From the NCBI RefSeq assembly GCF_001540865.1, contig NW_017893367.1:33598-97597 (forward strand): DNA of 64,000 nt, in the 5' to 3' direction. The notes under the pieces were generated by a model that worked only from the letters and a program-made list of their open reading frames with translations, had not been told where the DNA came from and searched no databases. The DNA comes from Ananas comosus (taxonomy: Eukaryota > Streptophyta > Magnoliopsida > Poales > Bromeliaceae). The number at the start of each line of letters is the position of its first letter. Positions within the stretch are counted from its first letter, which is position 1. A program made the translations under genes and the position numbers. Below are positions 10,203-22,292 of the stretch, piece after piece.

Positions 10203-10520
10203 CGATGTCTGTGGTGGGTGGGTTGGAGTGCGTGGTGTGCGTGGCTGTGACGGATGCGTGCCGTGGTAGGAGGAGAGGTCGAGGGAGAGGCCGAGGGAGA
10301 GACCGAGGCGGGGGGAGGCAGGCTCGCCGCCGGTCGGAGCAGAGGTCAAGGGAGAGGCACGGTAGGAGAAGAGGCACGGTAGGCGGCGACGTCACAGAAG
10401 CGAGCGAGGGCGACGTCGCCGGGGCAGGGGGTGTGGCGTTTCTGCCTTCACCACTCTCCTGGAAAAGAAAAAAAAAAGAACGAGAGAAAAAAAAAGAGGA
10501 GAGAGAAAAAGGTACAAGGG
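10059..10520. other. MULE interior, low-complexity GC-rich DNA
   Basis: Contains a (CGT)n run at about 10172-10200 and Arg/Gly-rich frames. I see no recognisable protein. Confidence 0.4.
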
Positions 10521-10625
10521 TATTTTGGTCAGGTTGCTGAAAAAGTGGACCGAATCTGCAAAAACGAAAAAGGTGCCCGGTTTTGCAAAAGCCCAAAACT
10601 AGTGGATTTTTTATGCAAATTGGCC
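10511..10625 (-). repeat. MULE right terminal inverted repeat
   Basis: Inverse of 5677-5772 and 6241-6356, from AAGGGTATTTTGGTCAG to ATGCAAATTGGCC. Followed by the TSD AAGTTTAAA. Confidence 0.9.
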
Positions 10626-10763
10626 AAGTTTAAAATTTGGAAATAAATATTATAATTTAAATTTGAAATTTAGAATTTAAAATATAAAATATAAAATTTA
10701 GAATTTAAAATGTTAAAATTTTAAAGTATCAAAATTTTAAATTTTAATATCAAAATATAAAAT

Positions 10764-10794
<31 letters not shown>

Positions 10795-10850
10795 TAGAGG
10801 AGGGTTTGGGGGGACACTTGTCACCCTCTGGTCCCCCAAACCCTCCTTTA
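10764..10850. repeat. (AT)n(AG)n microsatellite and a long stem-loop
   Basis: TA and GA dinucleotide runs lead into an arm GGAGGGTTTGGGGGGAC (10799-10815) that pairs with GTCCCCCAAACCCTCC (10831-10846) with one bulged G. It may be the tip of a foldback element or a microsatellite-associated hairpin. Confidence 0.65.
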
Positions 10851-12180
10851 ATGTAGTTAGATCGATTGATGTATGATTGATGTATTGATAGACATGATAT
10901 GAGTACATTAATTGATTTTTTTAATATAATCCAAAATCACTGAGATGACTAGCACATCAACAATTTATATATACAGGATCATTCTTGGAAAACTCAAAGC
11001 ATGTTCCCTTTTTAAAGACATAATTTCGATGGACAGATATTGAGTATTTGACTATTCAATAATGCTTGATGTCTCCAGTTTTCACCCTATAATAAAGATC
11101 TTGACAAATGATAATTAAGAAAACATGCCGATGATCTTTCCCACATAATATAAGGGGAAAAGAAAGGAAAATACAAAATTAACACCCCTTGATTTTTAGC
11201 ATAACTGCATATGCCACCGGATCAAGCTATTGCACTTTGAACATCAAAAGTTTTAGCATTAAAATTTTCTACATTTTCTTAAATTTGGCTGTTATAATTT
11301 TGGACTTTTCGATTGTTTAGTACTTGTCAATTTATTATATAGAAATAGAATGATATAATTAAATGTATAAATTTTGTGCGTTTACTGTTTCTTGATTTTT
11401 TTTTAGCCTTTTATCTTTATCCATTTTTAATGAGTTCTTGTTGGATATATATTTCATTCATGTTACTCCTTTCGTTAGTTTTTCGTCAAGCTCCATTAAC
11501 CGAAAACTGACGGAAGGGGTAAAACGAATGAAATATTAGAGTTTAGAGTGTTAGATGTCCGTTTTAGGAGTTCAAGGGGTAAAATAAAACTTCGCCAAAA
11601 GTTTAGGGGGTAACAATGCAATTTACCCTATATGTGTTTATAGTCATGTAGAGTAGGCTTGCATTATATTGACTATCTAGCAGACCTTTTGGTCCAGGCA
11701 ACACATCGACTCCTTTGTCGAGTGTTTCGATCTGGTTGATCATGATTCAGCATTTGTATGCCCTAGTACCTGGCTTCGACCATGGCACCGGCTTTCTGTT
11801 GGTTTTTGTATTAAGCATATCAGCATGATTTAGTCACAACATTTGGGTGTATTTATTGACACCAGGTCGGTTTGGCCACCTACCAGGGGTGTACTTATCC
11901 GGATGGGTCGTCCAGCGACGCATGAATCAGGTCGGTGTATGCATTGTGACAGACAATGCTTGAGGTCTACGGACCAATATGGCAGGAACCATATTAGGTT
12001 TGATTTGGATTATTTACTCTTGAGGCATCTGTTGAGTTGAGGTTCTATTACAGTAGTAGTTTGACTTTTTCTCATTTACTGTTCTGTTTTTATTACTACT
12101 GTAGTTTGCTATCATATCATGACATATGTTTACTTGTTGTTCTACTCCTTTGTTTTTCGGTGATTGTGACTTGCCTTCGT
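10851..12180. other. AT-rich intergenic DNA, no gene recognised
   Basis: No coding region, RNA gene or clear repeat boundary. It is probably old transposon debris. Confidence 0.4.
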
Positions 12181-12301
12181 GGCTCTGTCATACCCACTGG
12201 GAAACCTTGTTGTGGTTTCTCACCCCTTTTTTTCCCAGGTGGCACGGGCAAGGAGACGGTTCATGGTGCGCCGAAGGGACATCCTAGATAGATTGCACCA
12301 G
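12181..12301 (+). other. Possible decayed LTR end with variant hairpin
   Basis: CCCACTGGGAAACC ... GGTTTCTCACCCC followed by a T-rich tract and CCCAG has the layout of the LTR acceptor region of the families here. The stem is GAAACC/GGTTTC instead of GAACTAT/ATAGTTC. The downstream codons do not preserve DRGKG. Confidence 0.35.
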
Positions 12302-12385
12302 TGTCACGTCCCGAGCTCCGCCAATTTGGTCGGATTCGAGCACGTAACAGACGCCGGACGGACAACACCTACCCTGTCCGCCCAA
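12302..12385 (-). mobile_element. Host chromovirus D, 3' LTR, segment 1
   Basis: Begins TGTCACGTCC at 12302, the distal LTR terminus read on the plus strand. It is interrupted at 12386 by element B1 and resumes at 22293 directly after the TSD copy CCCAA. Confidence 0.75.
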
Positions 12386-15165
12386 TGTCACGCCCCCGCC
12401 CCGAGGTCGATACCAATTTGGTCCGGTTCGGGCGCGACGAACGGACGCCGAACGGACAGCACCTCCCCTGTCCACTCAAGGCTAAGACGACGAGATCATG
12501 TACACAAGTTCCCAGGAAACACACTTGATTACATACATGATCATATAACCATAGTAAGAGCACAAACAGTGCTAAACAACTAAGAGCAAGCACCACGAGT
12601 AACCAACATACAAGTGAATACAAGAGAGATACATTCTACCTATTACATTCATTCAACCTTAATAACATTTTGATTATACATTAAGCTTCCAAAACATAAT
12701 ACAAAGCTTACATCTTCCAAAGTATAAACATTAATTTACATTCATCTCAAAATAGCTCACATCCTGTACATCATCTACTCTCAAACATATATAGGGTAAC
12801 TCTAATGCAAAATAGGAAAGTAAGCTAATGCAACCTCTAGGGCGCTAAGCCCTTACCGCGATCCTCAGCTGGCGCACATGAACTCGGTCCTGTAATAAAA
12901 TGGGGGTGAGAACTATCTTCCATAGTTCCCAGTGGGTTTGGCCGCCAACTCCGCCGATCTCCCTACTAGGTCTAAGGAGGCATAGAGAGATAATAGATAG
13001 ATAGATAGGTATAATTGAAGGCAACAATTGTAATAAAGCAAGTACGAATGCAAACATCTAACTATGCCTCAATCCAATGTAATGCATGCATGATAATCAT
13101 AGTAAAGGCTGGCTACTAGTCTACTATGTTCGACAATGAAGTTATTCAATAGATCACCCAATCTCTCGGCTAAACCGAGGTTCGCTCTCAGTCTCAAGTG
13201 TGTAAGTCTCATAGGGGCGAAGTCTAGCTGCTTGACTACCCCCGAGACCGCCTGCGGACAGATACGTTAGTCCAAGGGCAAATACGTTAGCCCCCTCGAG
13301 TGTCAACCTCCGGAGTACACAGCCTGTGGGGAGCGACCCCGACAAGCGCAGACAGGCTATGTGAGCTCGATCAAATCCTCATGAACTGGGCACATCCTAC
13401 CAACTAAGGATGGTATCATCATAGAATCGAGATGTTCTAGTATTCAATCTCATAGTGTTTCCACTACACTAAGGTTCTTATGCCACTCGTCATAGTTTAA
13501 CATTAACTAAATGCCACTCGTTCTCATTACAAGTTTCCAAGACACTAACTTACACTTTATTAGATTTTCATCCACATAAGCATGTTCACCAATATATTAC
13601 TTGCACATATTCACCATGTTGTCATTCGACTAGAGTTTCCGATACAATAACCAATGTATTACAAAGTTCTCCTCTACACTTATCATCTCATTACAGGGTT
13701 TCACATTGCATATATATATACCTCAAGCATGCTAGATACAATTGCTAAGCCAAATACATTACTTTACCAAGAAGCATGTAATACATATATAGAACCAACC
13801 ATCAACTATCACCCTATAATGCAAGACATCAATATGCAAATTGATCAATATATAACTTAGACATAGGGAGCAGTTCGACTGCTTCAGGATGGTCACCACC
13901 CACCTTTTATAGCGTTCCGATTGCTCGTCGTCACTTGCAATCGGCCTCCCGCGGCGTTGGCCGCACGGCTTGACCCAACTCGCGCGCAACCACCGAATGA
14001 CCTCCGATCCGCGATCAGGAAATTAAAGGTCTTTGGTTCTTTGTTACGATACTCGGAATCCGATCTCGCTATTTATGGAAGCCGCCTCGGCTCCTCGGGT
14101 CAATACGAACCTCCGAATACTTGTCTCAGCCGGAACGTCGCACCCGCTCGACGAATCGACGAACCGTCACTACCCACGCGTTCAGCGACCTATCAATTAG
14201 GTTTACAGAGGGCTAAACGAGATCAAACTCAACTATTAACAAAACCCCATTTTTGAAGCCCTAAATGCCATTGATGCTAAATACCCCAAATCCATCCAAG
14301 ATTTAGGTAATAATTATCTCATTAGCATCCTAGGATTCCAAACATACCACTTCTAGAGATCGAAACCCATGATCTATCAAGAAACCCGTTTTAAGCCCTA
14401 GGTTTACAACTAGGCTAAATCCACCATTAAAGCTTAGGATTCAGGCATCAAACCTCTAATGAGCATGCTAGAATATCTCTAAACCCATTCTTAGAGTTCA
14501 AAACCCAAACTATAAAAATCTACCATTGTTGAGCATCAAAAGCTTACCTTAGAGCTTGCTCCAATGGCCTAAAGAGGAAGAAGAAGAAGATGAAGCCCAC
14601 TTCTTCAAGCTTTGTCCTCCATCTCCACCTTCTTGCTCCACTTCTTAGAGAGAGAAAGAGAGAGTTTTAGAGAGAGAGAGGAAGCTACGGTTGAGGGGAA
14701 GTGAGAAAGAAAGAGAGCCATCCCCTCTCTTAGTCTCTAAGTCATGTAACAACTGCAATAAGCCCCCTCAACTCTTAGCCTCTCAAACAGCCCAAAATGG
14801 GCATTTTCGGGTTCGGGGACCGGTCCTCCCATGCAGGGACCGGTCCCCAATGGACCAGAAAACTGCAATTTTCAGCTTTTGCCTATTTCGCTCCGTTTTG
14901 CTCCGTTTTCGCCCGTTTGACTTCCGATTCGCCTCAAATCGAACTGAGACTCTCAAAACATGATTTTGAGCGTATTTACATCACGTTTTCATCATCGCAA
15001 TTTCCGAATTTAGGTCACGGCACAACGTAGCCTTTCGGGTCCCGTTTTCACGCCTACGCGCACCGAAACGCCCGAAGTCTTCCGAACTTTACCAAAACCT
15101 TTCAAATGGCTTTCCAATCAAACGTACACCGTAACCTCATGAGTTTAGAAGTCCGGTACCTTACA
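12386..15165 (-). repeat. B1 3' LTR
   Basis: On the plus strand it starts TGTCACGCCC and ends GGTACCTTACA. Sense order from 15165 down: U3 with GGACCGGTCC at 14837-14846 and 14817-14826, GA-rich leader, a donor-like CTAAG|GTAAGC near 14545, hairpin, DRGKG exon, terminus. Confidence 0.9.
12837..12889 (-). CDS. Candidate LTR-encoded 3' exon, DRGKG type (B1 3' LTR)
   Basis: Preceded by the hairpin GAACTAT/ATAGTTC (12910-12916, 12922-12928) and ATTTTATTACAG. Phase 1; it reads PSSCAPAEDRGKGLAP and a TAG. Without splicing the frame is closed by a TAG inside the hairpin, so translation here requires splicing or a start downstream. Confidence 0.5.
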
Positions 15166-17590
15166 TCCTCCCCTCCTTAATAAGAGTTTCGTCCTCGAAA
15201 CTGAAACAACCCCAATTCCAATTCACACCTCAATTTAACTTATCGAGTAATCGAGGGTTCCAATGCACTTTCGCATCTCGGAGTGGTCTTCCACTCATTG
15301 GAGCCATCTAAAGGTTCACTAAGGAGGATGTGAGGCCAACTTTACTCACATCGGCTAAACGCAACTCCATAAGAGCATTACTACCTTCGAAAGCCTTGAT
15401 GGCAGCGCAAGTCGATATTTGACGATTCCTCGCGCTCCAGTACCGCTTGCTACAAGATCCATGGAACACACTCCGATCCGATCACCGGCATTGCCTAAAA
15501 GCAATATCGATGGTGCATCGACCAATCGCGAGCGCTCCAATCTTCAACCAGATCCTTGGTCTACTACGAGATGGCACGCTCCGGCACATCTCCAACTCAG
15601 CCCTTAAAAGAGCATTATCCTCAAGCTCTAACTCACTTGAGAGCATTACTCTAACTCTCACGTGGCTATTCACCAACTAAGTGTCTCCTAGAGACCACTT
15701 CACTTCCAATCCCACTTGCCACGGCCAACATCAGACTCGCTCTCGCACGGATTCACACGAGCACCCGTTCGTAAATCTAGGCCACACCCATCGTGAGGCT
15801 ACTCGCTCAACCACTTTCATCAAATCCATAGGTGAACCACAGGCCACCAATCCTACGTAGACCTATCGCTTAAACCAGTCTCAACCACGCGTAGCGTCTC
15901 TCGCTCACCAGCGTAGACCCAATCATCATTATTGGGCAAAATTCTCATTGGAGAATTCGCACACACTCCAACCAGGAGCAGCTAAGACCCTTAACCACGT
16001 CGAATCCTTGGGTTGGGTCACTACACACTAGGTCTATCCTCGATCTTATGATCCATGCGTGGCATTCCGCGCTCTCGGGTCTCAGCTCGGACCACCGCTC
16101 TGACCAAAACTCTGCCCTACATTGGGCCGCTGTCTCTCACAGCTGACTGTGCCTGCCCAATGGGCTCAAGCTCCACAGTATACAAATGGTCCAGGCACGG
16201 GTTGTCCCCAAGCACTACTCGCCGTCGTCGTCCTACACGACATATTCTATTGAGTCATATGTACCACTATCGGCTCCTAAGAACCTAGTGCGAGCCACCA
16301 GCCTTACGAGTAATCCGTGGCCCGCTTCACACTTAGCAATGCTACTGTGCTACTGCCAACTCACTCTTCCGGCTGATCCACTCCGCACTCCACGAGTTCT
16401 TACACTCGCACGTCGTACGCCTCTCTAGCACCCTATTCCAAAATCTAGCCTTAGGTACTTTTGCCTAGGCACGCGATCACACGAGCACAACTCACTCACC
16501 TCAGTTTGAGGCCATAACTCAATAACCGACCAACCACTGTCTCAACAGTGATTCTACTCTCGCCGCTCAGTCTACCGGGGCTACGTCCGAAGCACCCGAA
16601 CTACTTGGGTACTCTCAACGTCGGCGCAACTATCGCAATCCACTACCCGTTATTTTGAGAGTCGCCTCACCGTTCTGTCCCTATCAGGAGTCTCACTTCC
16701 TGCCTAGAATCCACTACTAGCAGTTTGCTAGTACCATCTAGCTCTCCACCCGCTCCAGCAGGCGCTGCGCTTTCACGCGCAAGCATGCTTGGGTATCTAC
16801 ACTCACCCGTCACTTTGGTCCTTACTACATCGATGCATCGACGATAGCAAGCGACCACACGACGAATGCATGCAAGGTCCTTCGTCCAGGGTCGCGTAGT
16901 CACGGCCACTAAGTGCCCACCGCGAACCCTTCATTGTCACTTCCTCACCACTCATTTTCTAGCCCATTCCGTGGATGTCGCACCCACAAACTATCTCGGA
17001 GAGGAAGAGGCTATCGCCTACAACACGACCCTGCAATCGATCGTACGCACGCCTATCCCACCAAGCCGGGCACACTATTGTGCCAGGTGAGAACTTACAA
17101 CCCCGCATCTTAAAGATGATAACAGAAGACACTTCTGAGGTTCGGGATTGCATTCATACTCCAAAACGTGTACTGCCCAAACTGGGCAATTTCGAGCTAC
17201 TGGGACCGGTCCTTGCCCGAGAGACCGGTCCTCAGGAGACCGGTTCCTGCTTGAGAGACCGGTTCCCGAGAGCTACATTTTCGGGACTTAGCCAATTTTC
17301 ACCCTTCTCACTGGCTTCGCGCACGGGGGACCGGTCCCTCTGGCCTAGGGACCGGTTGCATCAAGCAACCCCGCACCTATCAGCTACGGGGACCGGTCTC
17401 TCCCTGCCAGGGACCGGTCCCCGAGAGCAAACTCCGCCAAGTGCAGGTTTGCACTATTTGCTCTCGTGGACTCCAACTCCGACGCACCTTTGGTGATTTA
17501 GACATCTTCGACTTTTCGGAGCACACCAACACGACCCTTGGTCGATTCCACACGAAGTCCAATCCTCGTATTTCGAGAATTCACTTCCTT
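15166..17590. other. B1 interior without pol; patchwork of foreign LTR sequence
   Basis: This is where pol should lie, but no pol motif is visible on either strand. At the 3' end a relic of the usual FEDETLIKE-like pol tail precedes the polypurine tract. From 17590 down to about 17180 the minus strand matches the start of LTR E (46761 on): AAGGAAGTGAATTCTCGAAA and then a run of ACCGGT palindromes (17200-17420). A piece of a related LTR has therefore replaced part of the interior. Confidence 0.6.
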
Positions 17591-17802
17591 ACGTGCACAA
17601 TCTCGACAACGCCCGGTCGAAATCTCGGCACCAGGAAATCGGCCATAACCTTGTCATCCCACACTACGTTCGGGACACAACTCACGATACGAGAGAATTC
17701 CTGCTCGTATTCCCTCACGGCACGATTTACCTGCCGTAGCTTTGGGAACATTTCCTGAAGCTTTGCTCTCTCACCGTCGGGGAAGTAAACGGAGAATATC
17801 AA
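17591..17802 (-). pseudogene. B1 gag capsid fragment
   Basis: Encodes FPKLRQVNRAVREYEQEFSR and VSCVPNVVWDDK, the conserved end of the Ty3 Gag capsid domain (compare [16 protein letters not shown] in element G). It runs into the foreign LTR sequence at 17590. It lies downstream of two zinc-knuckle segments, the reverse of the normal Gag order. Confidence 0.7.
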
Positions 17803-18166
17803 CCCCCGAGCTCATCCCAGACCACCGGAGGAAGACCAAGCAATCGATTCCGTCGAATGCCTTTCCACCACACCTTTGCCGACTGTTTACAAGCAACGCA
17901 CGGCTAGGTGCACCCTTCCTCACTCTACAATGCACAGATCCCCAAAGGGGTCTCGTTCTCGGTTCGTCACCAGCAACTCGCCGGTACTGACCAATCACCA
18001 ATTCCTTTAGGTGACATACCACTGCAACTTACGCATGCTAGGGTAGCTACACCAACCTGTGCCCTGGTCTCTACTATACTAATATGTAAATAGTAGTAAA
18101 AGATCACAAGGTAAATGCATGCAACTGCTCAAAACTACATCATGCTGAAACGTACGATTGCTTTAA

Positions 18167-18472
18167 TTAAATCATACCTGCGGTGATTCCACCAACAGCA
18201 GCAGGTTCCTCGACTTGGGTCGCGCCTTCAGGGCCGCTTGGCGCTCCACGCGAACCCTCCGGTTGCTCAACTACCACCCCTCGCTCTCCAGACTGTGCCG
18301 AAGGCTGCACATCAACCATCTGTCCCGGAGAGGAGAATGCCGTCGCCATCGGCAGGAGTCGTCCACCGCCCAAGGGGCAACCAACTCTCATGTGGCCAAC
18401 CTGCCCGCAAGAATAACACCTTCCTCTCCGCTGTGCACACCGCCGCGCCCGGTGGGATCCTCCACAAATCAC
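18167..18472 (-). pseudogene. B1 gag zinc-knuckle segment 2
   Basis: Contains CYSCGQVGHMRVGC, a CX2CX4HX4C nucleic-acid-binding knuckle that in Gag packages the RNA. A degenerate ICGGSHRARRC precedes it, and a SGPEGATQVEEP tail resembles the linker to protease in other copies. It is the second knuckle-bearing segment in this element, followed by no protease. Confidence 0.7.
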
Positions 18473-18514
18473 ACACCGCGCAGATACAGCAGCAGTAGAT
18501 GGAACTCTACCAGA

Positions 18515-18985
18515 TTAACGCCGAAGCTCTAGGGCGGATGCAACTGATGGGGCAGGTGGCACTCCTTCTGGGCACTGCCAGGCCACATGCCCCGCCTGAC
18601 CACACCTGAAGCATCGTCCCGCCCGATGCTCATAATTTCCTGTGCGATGCTCTCCACCGCAAAATTTACACCGCAAAGGTCCTCGGCTAACAGACCGTCT
18701 CCTCCGGTACTTCGAGGCCTTCTGTGAACTAGACTGTTCCCCCGAACTACCGCCAGGCCGCTTCTTTACTCCACTCTTCTTGAACGCCTCGCGTTCCGGT
18801 CTCACCTCCCCAGCTGCCACATCGAGTATCATAGGACCCGAAGCCGCCAGAGGAACACTAGCCGGCAGGGGATGCGCCACCGCCGGAGTCACCAAAATGC
18901 TCACGCCCTCAGGCGCATTAGGCACGCGAGCCAAGGGCGCGGGAGGATCACAGCCTTCAGTTGCCGTCACGGCCGCCGCCGCCAC
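18515..18985 (-). pseudogene. B1 gag zinc-knuckle segment 1
   Basis: A proline/alanine-rich linker, a basic stretch and the knuckle CFRCGQAGHVAWQC (CX2CX4HX4C), preceded by CKFCGGEHRTGNYEHRAGRC. The basic-knuckle layout matches Gag of elements G and the one at 63 kb. The capsid domain expected upstream is missing, so the segment appears to have been joined directly to the Gag N-terminus. Confidence 0.75.
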
Positions 18986-18988
18986 TTG

Positions 18989-19160
18989 TCACTCTAAAAG
19001 CTCCTGGAGCCGCTCGATTTGACTCCCTTGGCGTTGAATCACGCCAACTAGCACAGTCATCTGTGCCCGCAGTCCTCGCACTTCGCTTGACTCAGCTCGC
19101 TCAGGCACCTCGGGAGGCGGTGCCAGAACGGTTCCACGCGCGTAGTGTCTCCTTGGTGCC
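18989..19160 (-). pseudogene. B1 gag N-terminus
   Basis: Starts MAPRRHYARG, matching [10 protein letters not shown] of element G, and continues to a short coiled-coil-like stretch LRAQMTVLVGVIQRQGSQIE before a stop at 18989. The start is chosen because the MAPRR motif is shared. It sits about 350 bp downstream of the primer site, as in element G. Confidence 0.75.
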
Positions 19161-19506
19161 ATTAGCTCCTGAAACACAACAACTCTGTCAATTACCTTAA
19201 CCCATTAACCTCGTCGCAACAACTAGACAACGCGACTCAAATCGGGCGAAAGTCACACAAGGGTGCCTATTCTCACCACTCAGTTTCATGTTGTATGCAT
19301 CCAACATGAACACCCTCGGGTGAGAATAAACAAAACCTTGAATCCGCCTCTAATATCCATCTTAGAGGTATACTAACTAGACCCAATCGATTCAACTTCC
19401 GCCGTCGAATAGGTTCACGTTCCACTCACGCACCTATAACCTTAGGGTTCACCGCCCTAGGGTTTCCTAGGTCCATCCTAGACTCTCTCTTTGCTTGCTC
19501 TTACTC

Positions 19507-19518
19507 GCTCTGATACCA
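19507..19518 (-). promoter_or_regulatory. B1 primer-binding site, initiator tRNA-Met
   Basis: On the minus strand TGGTATCAGAGC, complementary to the 3' end of plant initiator tRNA-Met, 4 bases from the LTR end. Confidence 0.9.
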
Positions 19519-19522
19519 CAAC

Positions 19523-22292
19523 TGCCACGCCCCCGCCCCGAGGCCGATACCAATTTGGTCCGGTTCGGGCGCGACGAACGGACGCCGAACGGACAGCACC
19601 TCCCCTGTCCGCTCAAGGCTAAGACGACGAGATCATGTACACAAGTTCCCAGGAAACACACTTGATTACATACATGATCATATAACCATAGCAAGAGCAC
19701 AAGCAGTGCTAAACAACGAAGAGCAAGCACCACGAGTAACCAACATACAAGTGAATAAAAGAGAGATACATTCTACCTATTACATTCATTCAACCTTAAT
19801 AACATTTTGATTATACATTAAGCATCCAAAACATAATACAAAGCTTGCATCTTCCAAAGTATAAACATTAATTTACATTCATCTCAAAATAGCTCACATC
19901 CTATACATCATCTACTCTCAAACATATATAGGGTAACTCTAATGCAAAATAGGAAAGTAAGCTACTACAACCTCTAGGGCGCTAAGCCCTTACCGCGATC
20001 CTCAGCTGGTGCACACGAACTCGGTCCTGTAATAAAATGGGGGTGAGAACTATCTTCCATAGTTCCTAGTGGGTTCGGCCGCCGACTCCGCCGATCTCCC
20101 CACTAGGTCTAAGGAGGCATAGAGAGACAATAGATAGATAGATAGGTATAATTGAAGGCAACAATTGTAATAAAGCAAGTACGAATGCAAACATCTAACT
20201 ATGCCTCAATCCAATGTAATGCATGCATGATAATCATAGTAAAGGCTGGCTACTAGTCTACTATGTTCGACAATAAAGTTATTCATTAGATCACCCAATC
20301 TCTTGGCTAAACCGAGGTTCGCTCTCAGTCTCACGTGTGTAAGTCTCATAGGGGCGAAGTCTAGCTGCTTGACTACCCCCGAGACCGCCTGCGGACAGAT
20401 ACGTTAGTCCAAGGGCAAATACGTTAGCCCCCTCGAGTGACAATCTCCGGAGTGCACTACCTGTGTGGAGCGACCATACCAGGCGCAGACAGGCTATGTG
20501 AGCTCGATCAAATCCTCATGAACTGGGCACATCCTACCAACTAAGGATGGTATCATCATAGAATCGAGATGTTCTAGTATTCAATCTCATAGTGTTTTCA
20601 CTACACTAAGGTTCTTATGCCACTCGTCATAGTTTAGCATTAACTAGATGCCACTCGTTCTCATTACAAGTTTCCAAGACACTAACTTACACTTTACTAG
20701 ATTTTCATCCACATAAGCATGTTCACCAATATTTTACTTGCACATATTCACTATGTTGTCATTCGACTAGAGTTTCCGATACAATAACCAATGCATTACA
20801 AAGTTCTCCTCTACACTTATCATCTCAGTACAGGGTTTCACATTGCATAAATATATACCTCAAGCATGCTAGATACAATTGCTAAGCCAAATACATTACT
20901 TTACCAAGAAGCATGTAATACATATATAGAACCAACCATCAACTATCACCCTATAATGCAAGACATCAATATGCAAATTGATCAATATATAACTTAGACA
21001 TAGGGAGCAGTTCGACTGCTTCAGGATGGTCACCACCCACCTTTTATAGCATTCCGATTGCTCGTCGTCACTTGCAATCGGCCTCCCGCGGCGTTCGCCG
21101 CACGGCTTGACCCAACTCGCGCGCAACCACCGAATGACCTCCGATCCGCGATCAGGAAATTAAAGGCCTTTGGTTCTTCGTTACGATACTCGGAATCCGA
21201 TCTCGCTATTTTTGGAAGCCGCCTCGGCTCCTCGGGTCAATACGAACCTCCGAATACTTGTCTCAGCCGGAACGTCGCACCCGCTCGACGAATCGACGAA
21301 CCGTCACTTCCCACGCGTTCAGCGACCTATCAATTAGGTTAAACGAGATCAAACCCAACTATTAACAAAACCCCATTTTTGAAGCCCTAAATGCCATTGA
21401 TGCTAAATACCCCAAATCCATCCAAGATTTAGGTAATAATTATCTCATTAGCATCCTAGGATTCCAAACATACCACTTCTAGAGATCGAAACCCATGATC
21501 TATCAAGAAACCCATTTTAAGCCCTAGGTTTACAACTAGGCTAAATCCACCATTAAAGCTTAGGATTCAAGCATCAAACCTCTAATGAGCATGCTAGAAT
21601 ACCTCTAAACCCATTCTTAGAGTTCAAAACCCAAACTATAAAAAGCTACCATTGTTGAGCATCAAAAGCTTACCTTAGAGCTTGCTCCAATGGCCTAAAG
21701 AGGAAGAAGAAGAAGATGAAGCCCACTTCTTCAAGCTTTCTCCTCCATCTCCACCTCCTTGCTCCACTTCTTAGAGAGAGAAAGAGAGAGTTTTAGAGAG
21801 AGAGAGGAAGCTACGGTTGAGGGGAAGTGAGAAAGAAAGAGAGCCATCCCCTCTCTTAGTCTCTAAGTCATAGTAACAAGTGCAATAAGCCCCCTCAACT
21901 CTTAGCCTCTCAAACAGCCCAAAATGGGCATTTTCGGGTTCGGGGACCGGTCCTCCCATGCAAGGACCGGTCCCCAATGGACCAGAAAACTGCAATTTTC
22001 AGCTTTTGCCTATTTCGCTCCGTTTTGCTCCGTTTTCGCCCGTTTGACTTCCGATTTGCCTCAAATCGAACTGAGACTCTCAAAACATGATTTTGAGCGT
22101 ATTTACATCACGTTTTCATCATCGCAATTGCCGGATTTAGGTCACGGCACAACGTAGCCTTTCGGGTCCCATTTTCATGCCTACGCGCACCGAAACGCCC
22201 GAAGTCTTCCGAACTTCACCGAAACCGTTCAAATGGCTTTCCAATCAAACGTACACCGTAACCTCATGAGTTTAGAAGTCCGGTACCTTACA
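19523..22292 (-). repeat. B1 5' LTR
   Basis: Near-identical partner of 12386-15165; its terminus reads TGCCACGCCC instead of TGTCACGCCC. Hairpin at 20047-20053 / 20059-20065. Confidence 0.9.
19974..20026 (-). CDS. Candidate LTR-encoded 3' exon, DRGKG type (B1 5' LTR)
   Basis: Same as the copy in the 3' LTR: TTATTACAG, then PSSCAPAEDRGKGLAP and a TAG, phase 1. Confidence 0.5.

Larger units (their letters stand above)
5677..10625. mobile_element. Mutator-like element (MULE), non-autonomous, interior misassembled
   Basis: The left terminal inverted repeat begins GGCCAATTTGCATAAAAAAT at 5677; its inverse ends at 10625 (ATGCAAATTGGCC). The ends are flanked by the perfect 9-bp duplication AAGTTTAAA at 5668-5676 and 10626-10634, the length made by Mutator-superfamily transposases. 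TIRs are at least 95 bp. No mudrA-type transposase is recognisable. The interior holds polypyrimidine tracts, GC-rich gene-like pieces, palindrome clusters, a minisatellite and an AT-rich satellite, and is broken by N bases at 5773, 8334 and 9819. GC-rich inserts in a MULE recall Pack-MULE capture, but I could not identify a donor gene. Confidence 0.8.
12386..22292 (-). mobile_element. Full-length chromovirus B1, gag-only (non-autonomous)
   Basis: Two LTRs in the same orientation, 12386-15165 (2780 bp) and 19523-22292 (2770 bp), differ mainly by an 11-bp indel and scattered bases. Target duplication CCCAA lies at 12381-12385 and 22293-22297. On the coding minus strand the primer site TGGTATCAGAGC (19518-19507) follows the 5' LTR and a polypurine tract AAGGAGGGGAGGA (15178-15166) precedes the 3' LTR. 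The 4.36-kb interior has gag pieces but no protease, RT, RNase H, integrase or chromodomain that I can recognise. LTR likeness to host D and E/G copies places it with Tekay/Del-type chromoviruses, by inference. It must have moved using another element's enzymes. Confidence 0.9.
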
